Positions 10,402 through 20,488 of a DNA stretch of 64,000 nt are shown in pieces. Made by a program: the position numbers and the translations under genes. The DNA lies in contig CBDCVA010000002.1 in assembly GCA_965222935.1 (NCBI GenBank), positions 248,001 to 312,000 of the forward strand, in the 5' to 3' direction. This stretch comes from CBDCVA01 sp965222935 [NCBI: Candidatus Latescibacterota bacterium] (GTDB taxonomy: Bacteria; Latescibacterota; CBDCVA01). A model generated the notes under the pieces. The model was not told where the DNA came from. It saw nothing but the letters and a program-made list of their open reading frames with translations, and ran no database searches. How positions within the stretch are numbered: the first letter of the stretch is position 1; each line of letters starts with the position of its first letter.

Positions 10402-11015
10402 GCGTTATGGGACACTGAGGCGGAGGGGAGGCAGCCGTGGGCCCGCCAAGAGGCGCGGAAGACTCGCGCGTAGGACCAGGTTGAAACCCCTAGCATCGCG
10501 ACGGCGGCGCTCAACGCGGCCAGCTTGAAGGCCGGTGGGGCGTCAGCGGCGTAGGTGAAAAGCGCCAGTGCGGTGATGCCGATGCCCCACCTGCCGGCGG
10601 CAGTCGCCCGGAGGGGGACCCATCGCATCCGAGAAATGGTGAGCCATAGCGCTATCATCGCCCCGTCGCGGGCCAAGACGGCGACGAGAAACCACAGAGG
10701 AAAATCCGTCCAATAAGCCAGAAACAGCGCTAGTGCGGCGACGCATATCTTGTCCACCACGGGGTCGAGCAGGCGGCCAATGGCTGATCCCACCCCGCGG
10801 CGGTGGGCGAAATAGCCGTCGAGGGCATCAGTCGAAACTGCGATGAGGAGCAAAGCCAAGCCCTCCCGCATTCGATCCTGTGCCAGAAACCAGATGGCGG
10901 CCGGCACCAGCAGTAGACGCAAGAGGGTGATCCCGTTGGAGAGGGTAAAGATCTCCCTTGTCTCGCGCAAAGGAGTGCGATCCGGGATCGAGGCAGTGTC
11001 ACTCGTGGGAGTCAC
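10398..11015 (-). CDS. pgsA: CDP-alcohol phosphatidyltransferase (PgsA-like)
   Basis: Probable phosphatidylglycerophosphate synthase, making the head group for phosphatidylglycerol from CDP-diacylglycerol and glycerol-3-phosphate. The CDP-OH-P motif is seen at residues 63-88: D63, D66-G67, A70, G80, D84 and D88. The motif's usual Arg after Ala is His71, followed by two Arg. Four to six membrane helices in 205 residues. It overlaps recN by 4 nt upstream and rarA downstream. Substrate specificity (glycerol-phosphate versus serine or another alcohol) cannot be fixed from the motif alone. Confidence 0.85.
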   Translation of the reverse strand: MTPTSDTASIPDRTPLRETREIFTLSNGITLLRLLLVPAAIWFLAQDRMREGLALLLIAVSTDALDGYFAHRRGVGSAIGRLLDPVVDKICVAALALFLAYWTDFPLWFLVAVLARDGAMIALWLTISRMRWVPLRATAAGRWGIGITALALFTYAADAPPAFKLAALSAAVAMLGVSTWSYARVFRASWRAHGCLPSASVSHNA

Positions 11016-12706
11016 GGCGCCACCTCGTCTCGCTTGAGAAGCTCATAGGCGTGCTGCAGCGTGATCTCCGTGATCTTCGCGCCCCCCAGAAGCCTTGCCA
11101 GTTCGCGGGCCCTGTCATCGCGGTCCAAGAGGCGGACGAATGTCAGAGTACGCCCACGGCGCGATGTCTTCTCCACCGCATAGTGACTCGTGCCCATCTT
11201 CGCGATCTGAGGGAGGTGCGTGATAGCGACGACCTGGTGGCTCGCCGCCAACTCCCGAAGCGCGTGGCCGCATGCTTCCGCCGTGCGCCCCGAGACACCC
11301 CGATCGATCTCGTCGAAGATCAGGGTGGAAACGTGATCCGCTGCTGCGAGAGATGCCTTCAGCGCCAGCATGATACGAGAAATCTCCCCGCCGGAGGCAA
11401 CGGCCCGGAGCGGCTTGAGCGGTTCACCCGAGTTCGCGCTGACCAGGTACTCGGTGCGGCCAATGCCACTGGGGCTCCAGGTCGCTGGGTCGGTGGGGTC
11501 TTCAGGCCACGTGCGCTGGATCTCGAACTGCGCCCCCTCCATGCTCAGCTCGGCGAGGTGGGCCACGACGGCGTGCATCAAGGACTGGGCTGCGGCCACT
11601 CGTGCCCCATCCAGCTCCCGGGCCAGCTCCAGATAGCGTTCGGCAGCGACGGTCATCTCGTCTTTCAGGCGTCGGACCTCGGCCTGGTGGTCCTCAACGG
11701 AGACCACTTCCGCTTCGAGCGTCGCAGCCCGTTCAAGCACCGCCTCGATAGTGCCGCCGTACTTTCTGGCCAGCCGCGTTAGCTGATCGATGCGCGCGAG
11801 CACTTCCTCCAACCGCTCGGGGTCACCCGCGACGGCCTCGCCAGCGCTTTGCACGCTTCTGGCGATGTCCTCCAACTCATAGCAGACGCTTTCAAGACTC
11901 GATGCCATGTTCTTGAGCAGAGGATCGATCGCCGCCGCGTCGCCGAGGAGGCTGGCCGCGGTCGCCGCTGCGCTGATGACGGCTTCGTCGCTCTCGTAGA
12001 GGACCGATGCCGCGCGGAGCAGAAGCTCGCGCAGCTCTTCGGCGTTGGCTAGCCGGTCCCGCTCGCGCACCAGCCTTTCCAACTCGCCGGGTTGCGGGTC
12101 AGCCTTCCGGATCTCATCCAACTGGAAGGTAACCAGTTCGAGCTGCTCCACCGCCCCGGCTGCCGCACGCTCCGCCGACTGGACCGCATCCTGCAGTTTT
12201 CGGAACGTCGCGAAGGCTCGCGCGGTCCGCAACACCAGCGCCTGGTGGCGCCCGAAGGTGTCAAGGTACTCGATGTGCGTTGCGGGGTCGAGCAAGGCCT
12301 GGTGGTCGTGCTGGCCGTGGAGGTCCACGAGCAGATTGCCGAGCGCCTTCAATTGCGCCAACGTGACCAGTCGTCCATTGAGCGTACAGCGGCTGCGGCC
12401 CGTACGCGAGACCTCCCGAGCGACCACTAGCTCCTCATCCAGGTCCAACTCAGGGACGCGTTCGCGCAAATGTGCCAGGGCCACGGGCTCATCTTGCAGG
12501 TCGAAAAGCGCTTCGGCGCGCGCACTCTCAGCACCTTCACGGATAACGCCGGCCGAGCGCCGCTCGCCCAAAACCATCCCCTGCGCGCCGACGAGAATGG
12601 ACTTGCCGGCGCCGGTCTCTCCCGTGATGACGGTGAGCCCGGGACCGAACTCCAGCGCAATCTCACCGATCAGGGCGTAATTGCTGACCGAGAGCACCCG
12701 AAGCAT
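11012..12706 (-). CDS. recN: DNA repair protein RecN
   Basis: SMC-like ATPase that handles double-strand breaks. Walker A GETGAGKSILVGA is near residue 35, followed by the RecN-type GQHDHQALLDP at about 136-146. A long coiled-coil middle (about 160-350) has many Glu/Leu/Arg heptads. The C-terminal head has SGGEISRIMLALK and LIFDEIDRGVSG (Walker B). Length 564 matches the family. The ATG is preceded by AAGGA eight bases upstream. About 108 nt separate it from nadK, and it couples to pgsA downstream. Confidence 0.95.
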   Translation of the reverse strand: MLRVLSVSNYALIGEIALEFGPGLTVITGETGAGKSILVGAQGMVLGERRSAGVIREGAESARAEALFDLQDEPVALAHLRERVPELDLDEELVVAREVSRTGRSRCTLNGRLVTLAQLKALGNLLVDLHGQHDHQALLDPATHIEYLDTFGRHQALVLRTARAFATFRKLQDAVQSAERAAAGAVEQLELVTFQLDEIRKADPQPGELERLVRERDRLANAEELRELLLRAASVLYESDEAVISAAATAASLLGDAAAIDPLLKNMASSLESVCYELEDIARSVQSAGEAVAGDPERLEEVLARIDQLTRLARKYGGTIEAVLERAATLEAEVVSVEDHQAEVRRLKDEMTVAAERYLELARELDGARVAAAQSLMHAVVAHLAELSMEGAQFEIQRTWPEDPTDPATWSPSGIGRTEYLVSANSGEPLKPLRAVASGGEISRIMLALKASLAAADHVSTLIFDEIDRGVSGRTAEACGHALRELAASHQVVAITHLPQIAKMGTSHYAVEKTSRRGRTLTFVRLLDRDDRARELARLLGGAKITEITLQHAYELLKRDEVAP

Positions 12707-12814
12707 AGCCCCATCCTTCCGACCATCAACCGGCCCCGAGTCGCCGCACCCCAGGGGACCGTAGTAAGTGCCACTAGAGGATATCGTCCTTCGCGATGGG
12801 ATGGTTCCCGAATT

Positions 12815-13696
12815 CTACGTGCTCCTGGGCCGCATGAACGGGCTGTTCCAACGAAGCTTGGCGCGCAGGACGTCGAAGAACCCCCAGGGTCCGAAGCGTA
12901 CGAGCCTGGCACAGGTCGGCGCTATGCGGATCAGGGCACGGCTCCGCGCAGGCAGCCTCGTCGTGACGCCGTCGGCAATGAGCGCGGTGCCGTCGTCCCT
13001 GTCCCCGATCTCGACGCCGATGGGCTCGTCATCCGCGACCACCACAGGGCGAATCGATAGCGAGTGCGCGCCAATGGGGATGATGATACGGGCATTGACG
13101 GCCGGGTGGAGGATGGGTCCACCCATTGAGAGCGCGTGGCCGGTGGAACCCGTCGACGTTGCCACGACCAGACCATCCGCCAGACAGCGCAGGACCTCCG
13201 CGTCGCCGTAAGTCACGCGAAAATCCACCATGGCGCCCGGCTCCCGACGTTCCCACACGAGATCATTGAGGGCCAGAGGTGGCACTATCTCGGGCCCATG
13301 TTGCCACGACAGCGCCAGGAGCGGTCGCTCCTCGATCGAGTACTCGCCACGGGTACACGCACCCAGAGCATGGGAGAGCCGCTCCGGTTCGATCTCTGCG
13401 AGAAAGCCCAGGCTCCCCAGGTGGACGCCCAGAACGGGCACCGGATCGGGGAGTCCGAGGCGGATGGCATGCAGGATCGTTCCGTCGCCGCCGAGCGCCA
13501 GCAGCAAGTCGCAGCTCGTACTGACGCAGCCTTCGGTGAGATAGGACCGTTCGTTGCCAAGCAGGCCGCGCAGGCGCGGTTCGAAGCCTAACTCGAACTG
13601 GTACTTGTCCGCGAGGGCGATGAGCTCTTCAAGCTTGGGCAGAACGCCCTGCTTGCTAGGGTTGGCAATGACGCCGATGCGTCGAAGCTCTCTCAA
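12815..13696 (-). CDS. nadK: NAD kinase
   Basis: Phosphorylates NAD to NADP. The Gly-rich LALGGDGTILHAIRL contains the catalytic Asp of the GGDG motif near residues 66-80; the second conserved block is ADGLVVATSTGSTGHALSMG at about 174-193 and is followed by IIIPIGAHSLSIRPVV. The start is TTG (13696): GGAGG lies nine bases upstream and no ATG or GTG fits. It lies 30 nt downstream of dxs, so NADP supply and isoprenoid synthesis are co-transcribed. Confidence 0.93.
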   Translation of the reverse strand: MRELRRIGVIANPSKQGVLPKLEELIALADKYQFELGFEPRLRGLLGNERSYLTEGCVSTSCDLLLALGGDGTILHAIRLGLPDPVPVLGVHLGSLGFLAEIEPERLSHALGACTRGEYSIEERPLLALSWQHGPEIVPPLALNDLVWERREPGAMVDFRVTYGDAEVLRCLADGLVVATSTGSTGHALSMGGPILHPAVNARIIIPIGAHSLSIRPVVVADDEPIGVEIGDRDDGTALIADGVTTRLPARSRALIRIAPTCARLVRFGPWGFFDVLRAKLRWNSPFMRPRST

Positions 13697-13726
13697 GCGC
13701 CGCGACCTCCGACGAAGACCGAACGC

Positions 13727-15724
13727 TCAAGCACTACGGGCGCCGTCTCCGCGCACGAAGGCCAGAGCCTGCCGAGCGATCCCTTCCGGATTCAGCCCCA
13801 CGTCGGCGAGGAGCCGGTCGCGCGAGCCGTGGTCGATGAAGGTGTCCGGGATGCCCAGGCGCCGAATCCTCGGCCCGCGAATTCCGCACTGCTCGTAGTG
13901 CTCAAGGACGGCACTGCCCACACCGCACGCGAGCTGCGCGTCCTCCACCGTGACGATGTAGGGCACGGTCCGAGCCAGGGCAGCGAGCAGCCGCGCGTCC
14001 AGCGGCTTGACGAAGCGCATATCCACGACCGCGGCTGAGAGCCCCTCGGTTTCGAGATGCTCCGCCGCCTCTAACACCGGTTCGACCATCGCACCGTACG
14101 CGAGCAGCGCCACGTCATTGCCCTCGTGCAACACCTCGGCCTCGCCGACCCCGAGGCGTTCGGAGGATGGCCGCGGCGTGCCCGCCTTGGCATTGCCGCG
14201 CGGGATCCTCAGCGCAAATGGCCCCTTCTGCCAGTCCAGGGCTAACTCCAGCATGACCGCGAGCTCCGCGTCATCGCGAGGTGCCCCGACCACCATGCCG
14301 GGCAGGACCCTGAGATAGCCGATGTCGAACACTCCATGGTGGGTGGCTCCATCGTCACCCACCAGTCCTGCCCGGTCAAGCACGAAAACGACGGGGAGCG
14401 ACTGGATGGCGATGTCATGGATGACCTGGTCGTAGGCGCGCTGCAAGAAGGTGGAATAGATCGCCGCGACCGGCTTGTGGCCGGCGGCAGCAAGCCCCGC
14501 CGCGAAGCAGACGCCGTGCTGCTCGGCGATGCCAACGTCGAAGAAGCGGTCGGGGTAAGCCTTGGCGAAATGATTCAGCCCCGTACCGTCGCTCATGGCA
14601 GCAGTGATCGCGACGACCTTCGGCCGGTCAGCCGCCAGCCGCACCAGGGCTTCGCCGAAAGCGTCTGAGAATTTCTTGCTGGCGGCCTTGGGCTTCTGGA
14701 CTTTCATGCCCTCGACCTTGTCCGCTGGTGGGGCAGGCGGGGCGGCGCTGACCGCGTGGTACTTCTGCTGATCGGCCTCCGCCTTTTCGAAGCCTTTGCC
14801 CTTGACGGTGTACAGGTGCAAGAGCAAGGGACCGGGCAGCGTCTTGAGATGGCGAAGGAGGTTGATGAGCCGCGGCAGGTCGTGGCCGTCCTCGGGACCG
14901 AAGTAGCGGAAGCCGAGATTCTCAAAGAGCATACCGGGGACCAGGAGCCCCTTGAGGCTCTCCTCCAGCCGCGTCACTACCTCGCGCACTCGGTCGCCAA
15001 GGCCGGAGAGCCGCCCCGTGATCTCCCAGATCTCTGTCTTAAGGCGGTTGTAGGTCTCATTGGAAATGACATCGGTCAGGTAGCGCGTGATGGCGCCTAC
15101 GTTGGGCGAGATCGACATCCGGTTGTCGTTGAGGATGACCAGAAGATTTCGTCCCTGGTCGCCAGCGTTGTTGATCGCTTCGTAGGCGAGGCCGCCGGTC
15201 ATGCCGCCGTCGCCGATCACGGCGATGACCTTTTGGTCCGTATGGGAGAGATCCCGAGCGGCCGCCATCCCCAGCGCCGCCGAGATGGATGTGCAGGCGT
15301 GCGCAGTGCCGAAGGTATCGTGGGGACTTTCGGTTCTCCGGGGATAGCCGCTCAAGCCGCCGTAGCGGCGGATCGTCTCGAACGTGTCGCGCCGACCCGT
15401 CAAGATCTTGTGTGCGTAGGCCTGGTGACCGACATCCCAGACGATGCGATCGCGCGGGGAGTCCAAGATGTAGTGCAGGGCAAGCGTCAGTTCAACGGCG
15501 CCCAAAGGTCCCCCAAGGTGACCGCCGTTGCGGTGGATAACGGCAATGATTCGTTTCCGCAGCTCTCCGGCAAGCTGGAGCAACTGTTCAACCTTAAGCT
15601 GCTTGAGGTCATCGGGGCCATCGATGCGGTCGAGCAAGGGGCGGCCCCCATCAGGGGGGGGTGCAGGTGCCTCGCTAGAGCGATCGGGCTCAGGCGTCAA
15701 ATTCGGTAGTGCGGAAGTTGTCAT
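13727..15724 (-). CDS. dxs: 1-deoxy-D-xylulose-5-phosphate synthase
   Basis: Thiamine-diphosphate enzyme joining pyruvate and glyceraldehyde-3-phosphate, the first step of the MEP isoprenoid pathway. Visible landmarks: [35 protein letters not shown], the ThDP/Mg motif [39 protein letters not shown] and [19 protein letters not shown] choose ATG 15724 (MTTSALPN) with a purine run just upstream rather than the longer frame from 15757. The start lies inside the end of xseB (35-nt overlap), so the first 35 or so residues form a Pro-rich, non-conserved head. Confidence 0.95.
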   Translation of the reverse strand: MTTSALPNLTPEPDRSSEAPAPPPDGGRPLLDRIDGPDDLKQLKVEQLLQLAGELRKRIIAVIHRNGGHLGGPLGAVELTLALHYILDSPRDRIVWDVGHQAYAHKILTGRRDTFETIRRYGGLSGYPRRTESPHDTFGTAHACTSISAALGMAAARDLSHTDQKVIAVIGDGGMTGGLAYEAINNAGDQGRNLLVILNDNRMSISPNVGAITRYLTDVISNETYNRLKTEIWEITGRLSGLGDRVREVVTRLEESLKGLLVPGMLFENLGFRYFGPEDGHDLPRLINLLRHLKTLPGPLLLHLYTVKGKGFEKAEADQQKYHAVSAAPPAPPADKVEGMKVQKPKAASKKFSDAFGEALVRLAADRPKVVAITAAMSDGTGLNHFAKAYPDRFFDVGIAEQHGVCFAAGLAAAGHKPVAAIYSTFLQRAYDQVIHDIAIQSLPVVFVLDRAGLVGDDGATHHGVFDIGYLRVLPGMVVGAPRDDAELAVMLELALDWQKGPFALRIPRGNAKAGTPRPSSERLGVGEAEVLHEGNDVALLAYGAMVEPVLEAAEHLETEGLSAAVVDMRFVKPLDARLLAALARTVPYIVTVEDAQLACGVGSAVLEHYEQCGIRGPRIRRLGIPDTFIDHGSRDRLLADVGLNPEGIARQALAFVRGDGARSA

Positions 15725-15944
15725 CTGCCTCCCCCGCGAGTTGTTCCACCCGAGCACGCGCAGCCTCGAGCAGCTTCATACATTCTTGAGACTTGGCCAT
15801 GCCCTCCTCGAATAACCCAACCGCCGCCTCCAGCGGCATCTCGCCGCCCTCCAAGCGATCGACAATCTCCTGGAGCCGGGCCAACGCTGCCTCGAACCGG
15901 CCCTTGTTGTCCTCGGACGACTCAGTCACGATTCCTTGGCTCAA
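15690..15944 (-). CDS. xseB: Exodeoxyribonuclease VII small subunit
   Basis: Small helical subunit that binds the long helices of XseA. The 84 residues contain the family core RFEAALARLQEIVDRLEGGE (about 16-35) followed by MPLEAAVGLFEEGMA and a helical tail. The start overlaps xseA by 4 nt and the 3' end runs into dxs, the common xseA-xseB-dxs order. Confidence 0.93.
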   Translation of the reverse strand: MSQGIVTESSEDNKGRFEAALARLQEIVDRLEGGEMPLEAAVGLFEEGMAKSQECMKLLEAARARVEQLAGEADDNFRTTEFDA

Positions 15945-17182
15945 CTCGCCTCGCGTGCGGCGGACTCGGCCGGCTCCACCGGCCGCGTTGCCTCGACAGC
16001 CAAAGTGGCCTCACCGATCCGGAAACGCACGGCCACGCGGTCGCCGGTCGTCAGGGTTTTAGCATCGGTGACGAGCGAGCGTTCTGGCAACCGCTCTGTG
16101 AGGCTGTAGCCGCGTCGGAAGGGTAGGGCCGGGTCGAGAGCACCATGCTTGGCCGCCAGGGCCCGCCAACGCCCGTCCGTGTCTTTGATGCGTTGTGTCA
16201 CGGCCCGATAGGCGCTCTGCATCAGATCATCCACCCGCTGAACGCTTGCGTCGAGGCGCTCCGGGAAACGGCGCAGGCCGTAGCGACTAGCCAGAACATC
16301 CAGGGCTCCGGCGCTCTGATCCACCGAGGTAACGACCGCCTGCCGGGCGCGCTCCGTAAGACTGCTGACCCGGTCGCTCAGTTCCCTCCTATCGGGCAGG
16401 GCCATCTCGCAGGCGGCCGAGGGCGTCGGCGCGCGCAGGTCGGCGGCGAGGTCGGCGATGGTGAAGTCAATCTCATGGCCGACCGCGGAGATAATAGGGA
16501 TGCGGCTTTCATAGATCGCGCGGGCGACGATCTCCTCGTTGAAAGCCCACAGGTCTTCCACGGAGCCGCCGCCGCGCCCGACGATCAACAGATCCACCTC
16601 GCCCCAGGTGTTGAAGTCCTCGATGGCCCGCGCGATGTCCTCTGCGGCGCCTTCGCCCTGGACCCGCGTTGGCCGGAGAACCAGCGTGACCCACGGTGCT
16701 CGCCTGCCGGCCACGTCGATGATGTCCGCGATGGCGGCGCCGGAGGGCGAGGTCACCACGCCGACGCGCTCGGGAAAAGACAGCAAGGGCTTCTTGTGGG
16801 CTTCGTCGAAGAGGCCTTCGGCAGCCAGGCGCATCTTCAACCGATCAAAGGCCAGGGCCAGTTCACCTTCGCCTACGACGCGCATCGCCTTGATCTTTAG
16901 TTGGTAATTCCCCCTCGGAGCATACAGGTCTAAGCGGCCTCTAGCGATGACCTGCATGCCATTCTGCGGCGTGAAGAACAAGCGTATATTCTCTCGCTCG
17001 AACATGGCACAATGAAGTACGGCATTCTGGTCCTTGAGATCAAAATACATGTGACCCGAGCCCAGGATGTGCCGGAAGCCGGAGATCTCACCGGTGACGG
17101 CGAGCTCGTCGAACGCATCCCCGACCAGCGCGCGAAGCTCGGCCGTCAGTTCGGTCACGGTGTAGACGGGCAGTGCACTCAC
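15941..17182 (-). CDS. xseA: Exodeoxyribonuclease VII large subunit
   Basis: Catalytic subunit that degrades single-stranded DNA from both ends. N-terminal OB-fold: VTGEISGFRHILGSGHMYFD. Catalytic domain: RVGVVTSPSGAAIADIIDVA, LLIVGRGGGSVEDLWAFNEE and SAVGHEIDFTIADLAADLRA. A coiled-coil region (about 265-350) and the final RRGYSLTERLPE strand are present. Length 413 is normal. GTG 17182 overlaps the folD stop in a GTGA. Confidence 0.95.
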   Translation of the reverse strand: MSALPVYTVTELTAELRALVGDAFDELAVTGEISGFRHILGSGHMYFDLKDQNAVLHCAMFERENIRLFFTPQNGMQVIARGRLDLYAPRGNYQLKIKAMRVVGEGELALAFDRLKMRLAAEGLFDEAHKKPLLSFPERVGVVTSPSGAAIADIIDVAGRRAPWVTLVLRPTRVQGEGAAEDIARAIEDFNTWGEVDLLIVGRGGGSVEDLWAFNEEIVARAIYESRIPIISAVGHEIDFTIADLAADLRAPTPSAACEMALPDRRELSDRVSSLTERARQAVVTSVDQSAGALDVLASRYGLRRFPERLDASVQRVDDLMQSAYRAVTQRIKDTDGRWRALAAKHGALDPALPFRRGYSLTERLPERSLVTDAKTLTTGDRVAVRFRIGEATLAVEATRPVEPAESAAREAS

Positions 17183-18069
17183 GGCAGGGGCCCTTCACGG
17201 CGTTCGTAGCAGCGCACAGCGTTCTCCAGGACCATCGTGATGGTCATCGGGCCCACGCCACCGGGCACGGGCGTGATCCAGCTCGCCTTTTGAGCTACGC
17301 CCTCGAAAGCCACGTCTCCGACAAGGCGATAGCCCCGCTTGCGGGATGGGTCGATAACGCGATTTACCCCGACATCGATGACGGCGGCGCCCGGCTTTAC
17401 GCCTTCCGCGCGGATGTGACCCGGCACCCCGATCGCAGCGACGAGAATGTCGGCTCGTACGGTGTGACGCTCCATATCCCGCGTGCGCGAGTGACAGAGC
17501 GTCACCGTGGCGTTTCGCCCAGGGGCTTTACGCGAGAGCATGACGGCCAGAGGAGTCCCGACGATGTCGCTGCGCCCCGCAATGACGACGTTGGCTCCCT
17601 CAGGGGAAACCCCCACGGCTCCGAGCATCGCCAGGATACCCGCCGGAGTGCATGGCTCCAAGCAGGCATCACCGACGAGGAGCCGGCCCTGATTCGTGGG
17701 GTGCAGGCAGTCCACGTCCTTGTCCGGGTCTACGGCCTCGACGACGGCGCGACGGTCAATGCCCTCGGGCAAAGGCTGCTGCACGAGGAAGCCATCAATG
17801 GTCGGGTCACGGTTCAAGTGTTCCACTGCTGCGAGCACTGTCGTGAGGTCTGCATCGGTGGGCAGTCGCTTAGCCCGTGAGACGATGCCGACCGACTCGC
17901 ACGCGGCCAGCTTACGCTCCACGTAGACCATTGAGGCGGGGTCCTCACCCACCAGGATAGCCGCCAACCCCGGCGACCGTCGGCCAGAGTGGCGGCGGGC
18001 GATACGCTCCCGCAGACGCTCCGTAATTTGAGCCGCGATGGCCTTCCCGTCAATCACGGCCGCTCCCAC
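17179..18069 (-). CDS. folD: Methylene-THF dehydrogenase / methenyl-THF cyclohydrolase
   Basis: Bifunctional one-carbon enzyme supplying 10-formyl-THF, which PurH uses. Motifs: YVERKLAACESVGIVSRAKR with the catalytic Lys of the YxxxK pair, VQQPLPEGID near 98-107, cofactor loop VIAGRSDIVGTPLAVMLSRK and C-terminal PVPGGVGPMTITMVLENAV. GTG 18069 lies two bases after the ymdB stop. Length 296 is typical. Confidence 0.95.
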   Translation of the reverse strand: MGAAVIDGKAIAAQITERLRERIARRHSGRRSPGLAAILVGEDPASMVYVERKLAACESVGIVSRAKRLPTDADLTTVLAAVEHLNRDPTIDGFLVQQPLPEGIDRRAVVEAVDPDKDVDCLHPTNQGRLLVGDACLEPCTPAGILAMLGAVGVSPEGANVVIAGRSDIVGTPLAVMLSRKAPGRNATVTLCHSRTRDMERHTVRADILVAAIGVPGHIRAEGVKPGAAVIDVGVNRVIDPSRKRGYRLVGDVAFEGVAQKASWITPVPGGVGPMTITMVLENAVRCYERREGPLP

Positions 18070-18071
18070 CG

Positions 18072-18881
18072 TTAGAGCGCCTCGGTCTCGGGGACATCGG
18101 GGTCCCAGTCGCGGCGGACACGAACGATCTCTCGGGCCGCGCCGGTGTTCTCATCGATGTCGATCCACACGCCGCACAGCTTGATGTCACCCACCGCTGG
18201 GGACAGACGTTCGGGGATCGGGGTAAGAAACCGGCGAATAGCTCCCTCCTTGACCGCACCGATGACCGAATCGTGCGGGCCTGTCATGCCCGCGTCGGTG
18301 ATGTAGGCCGTCCCACCCGGGAGGACGCGCTCATCGGCAGTCTGTACGTGCGTATGCGTGCCCACGACGGCGCCGGCGCGCCCGTCGAGATACCAGCCCA
18401 TGGCGATCTTTTCGCTGGTGGCCTCGGCGTGAAAGTCCACGAGGACCGCGTCCGTGTGCCCTTCGAATTGCTCCATGATGCGATCAGCGGCCCGGAAGGG
18501 ACAGTCGATGTCGTGCATGAAGGTTCGCCCCTGGAGGTTCGCGACCCCGAGACGTAGACGATCGCGCGTCGTGAAAATCGCCGTCCCCGAGCCGGGGACG
18601 CCCGGCGGAAAATTGGCGGGGCGCAGCACCCGGGGAAGCCGCTCGATCTCGCGAAGCACCTCTTTGCGGTCCCAGACGTGATTGCCCGTCGTGATCACAT
18701 CCACATCGCTGGCGAAAAGCTCGTCGGCGAGCTTCTTAGTGATGCCGCGGCCGCTAGCGAGGTTCTCACCGTTGGCGACGACGACATCGGCCTCCCCCTC
18801 GACGCGCAGACGATGCACAAGGGCTGCGACCGCACCCCTGCCCGGCGCGCCGAACACATCCGCCACAAAGAGTATCTTCAC
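18072..18881 (-). CDS. ymdB: YmdB-family metallophosphoesterase
   Basis: Binuclear-metal phosphodiesterase of the TIGR00282 group. Bacillus YmdB hydrolyses cyclic nucleotides such as 2',3'-cAMP; that role is knowledge of the family, not shown here. Metal ligands are visible in LFVADVFGAPGR (Asp), NGENLASGRG (Asn/Glu), TTGNHVWDRKEV (Asn-His) and VVGTHTHVQTADERVLPGG (His-x-His). The GTG start is preceded by a GAGGG run. As in many bacteria it sits directly downstream of rny, suggesting joint RNA-turnover or nucleotide-signalling control. Confidence 0.9.
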   Translation of the reverse strand: MKILFVADVFGAPGRGAVAALVHRLRVEGEADVVVANGENLASGRGITKKLADELFASDVDVITTGNHVWDRKEVLREIERLPRVLRPANFPPGVPGSGTAIFTTRDRLRLGVANLQGRTFMHDIDCPFRAADRIMEQFEGHTDAVLVDFHAEATSEKIAMGWYLDGRAGAVVGTHTHVQTADERVLPGGTAYITDAGMTGPHDSVIGAVKEGAIRRFLTPIPERLSPAVGDIKLCGVWIDIDENTGAAREIVRVRRDWDPDVPETEAL

Positions 18882-18919
18882 CTAAACCCTCGCGGAAGCG
18901 CTAGAATCCCTGGGCGCAT

Positions 18920-20488
18920 CTACCGCGCGTAGCGTACGGTCCGACGCTCGCGGATGACCGTGACCTTGATCTGGCCAGGGTACTCCAGCTCGGCCTGGAT
19001 GCTATCGGCGACATCGGCGGCGAGCGTCTCGGTGCCCATGTCATCGACAGAATCGCAATCAACGATCACCCGGATCTCGCGTCCAGCCTGGATGGCGTAG
19101 CTCTTAGCGACACCGTCGAAGGAGTTGGCGACCGCCTCCAGCCTCTGAAGCCGCTTGACGTAGCTTTCGAGGGTATCGCGGCGCGCTCCGGGGCGAGCGC
19201 CGGAGATCGCATCGGCTGTCTGGGTGAGGATGGCGATGGGGTGCGTTGGCTCCTCGTCCTCGTGAAGCGCTGCAATGGCGTTGACCACGATGGGATTCTC
19301 GCCATAGCGGCGTGCCAACTCGATGCCGATCTCGGTGTGGGTGCCTTCCACCTCGTGGTCGGTCGATTTGCCAATATCGTGCAAGAGCCCCGCGCGACGC
19401 GCCAGAGCGGCATCCAAGCCCAGCTCGGCCGCTATCAGGCCGTTCAACCAGGCGACTTCCTTGGAATGGAGCAGGGCGTTCTGCCCGAAACTCGTCCTGA
19501 AGTGGAGCCTGCCCACGTAGTAGAGGAGCTTGGGGTGCATGTCGCTGATTCCAACGTCAACGGCCGTTTGACGGCCCGTCTCATGGATGCGCTCCTCGAC
19601 ATCCTGCTGGACCTTGGCAAAGATCTCCTCGATCCTCCCGGGGTGGATGCGGCCGTCGTCTACGAGGTTCTCCAGCGCCAGCTTCGCCACCTCGCGTCGG
19701 ATGGGATCGAAGCTCGAGAGGAGGACCGCCTCGGGAGTGTCATCCACGATGACGTCCACGCCGGTCAGCATTTCAAAAGCGCGGATGTTGCGACCTTCGC
19801 GCCCAATGATGCGGCCCTTCATCTCCTCAGTTGGCAACTGGACCACCGACACAGTCGATACGGTGGCGTGTTCGACCGCGCAGCGTGAGATGGCGTTGAT
19901 GACGACATCGCGCGCCTGACGATGACCCTCGGCGAGGGCCTCCTCGCGTATCTCGCGGACTAAGTGTTGCGCGTCCTCACGCGCATCGTGCTCAAACCGA
20001 TGCATCAACTCGACCCTGGCCTCGTCGGCGCTGAGATTTCCGATGCGCTCGAGACGCGATGTCTCCTCGGCGATGAGCTTCTCGACCTGCACCTCCCTGG
20101 CGGCCAACGCTTTCGAGCGTTCCTCAAACTCGTGCCCACGTTCGTCGAGCTTGATCTCTTTGGAGGTCAGCAGATCGACTTTCCGATCGAGCTTGCGTTC
20201 GCGGTCGCTCAGGCGCGACTCCGCGCGCTGTACGTTCACCTTCGCCTGACGCGTCTCCCGCTCGAAATTCTCTTTCTCGCGCAGCCACGCTTCTTTCGCC
20301 TCCAACTCCGCCGTCCTCTTGATCGTCTCGCATTCTCTGCGCGCTTCTTCGACCATGCGGCGGGCTGTAGCCACGGCGCCCTCGGCCCGCTGGCGGCTTA
20401 TCCAACTCGCCACCAGCCAGCCCGCACCAAAGATGGCTACACCTCCCACTGCAGCCGCCACCCAGGGGATGACCTGGCCCGCGTCCAT
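18920..20488 (-). CDS. rny: Ribonuclease Y
   Basis: Membrane-anchored endoribonuclease that starts mRNA decay. One N-terminal membrane helix (about residues 8-28), a long charged coiled coil (about 35-190), a KH domain with IIGREGRNIRAFEMLTGVDV, and the HD domain with AGLLHDIGKSTDHEVEGTH. The C-terminus GQIKVTVIRERR is typical. ATG 20488 follows GGAGG with good spacing. A 308-nt gap separates it from zapA, so it may have its own promoter even though the orientation is continuous. Confidence 0.95.
   Translation of the reverse strand: MDAGQVIPWVAAAVGGVAIFGAGWLVASWISRQRAEGAVATARRMVEEARRECETIKRTAELEAKEAWLREKENFERETRQAKVNVQRAESRLSDRERKLDRKVDLLTSKEIKLDERGHEFEERSKALAAREVQVEKLIAEETSRLERIGNLSADEARVELMHRFEHDAREDAQHLVREIREEALAEGHRQARDVVINAISRCAVEHATVSTVSVVQLPTEEMKGRIIGREGRNIRAFEMLTGVDVIVDDTPEAVLLSSFDPIRREVAKLALENLVDDGRIHPGRIEEIFAKVQQDVEERIHETGRQTAVDVGISDMHPKLLYYVGRLHFRTSFGQNALLHSKEVAWLNGLIAAELGLDAALARRAGLLHDIGKSTDHEVEGTHTEIGIELARRYGENPIVVNAIAALHEDEEPTHPIAILTQTADAISGARPGARRDTLESYVKRLQRLEAVANSFDGVAKSYAIQAGREIRVIVDCDSVDDMGTETLAADVADSIQAELEYPGQIKVTVIRERRTVRYAR

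Noticed and set aside
10958-11782. 274-codon plus-strand frame
   Set aside because: Antisense to recN and pgsA, no recognisable domain.
14756-15709. 317-codon plus-strand frame
   Set aside because: Antisense to dxs; no motifs, and all neighbours are in tight minus-strand coupling.
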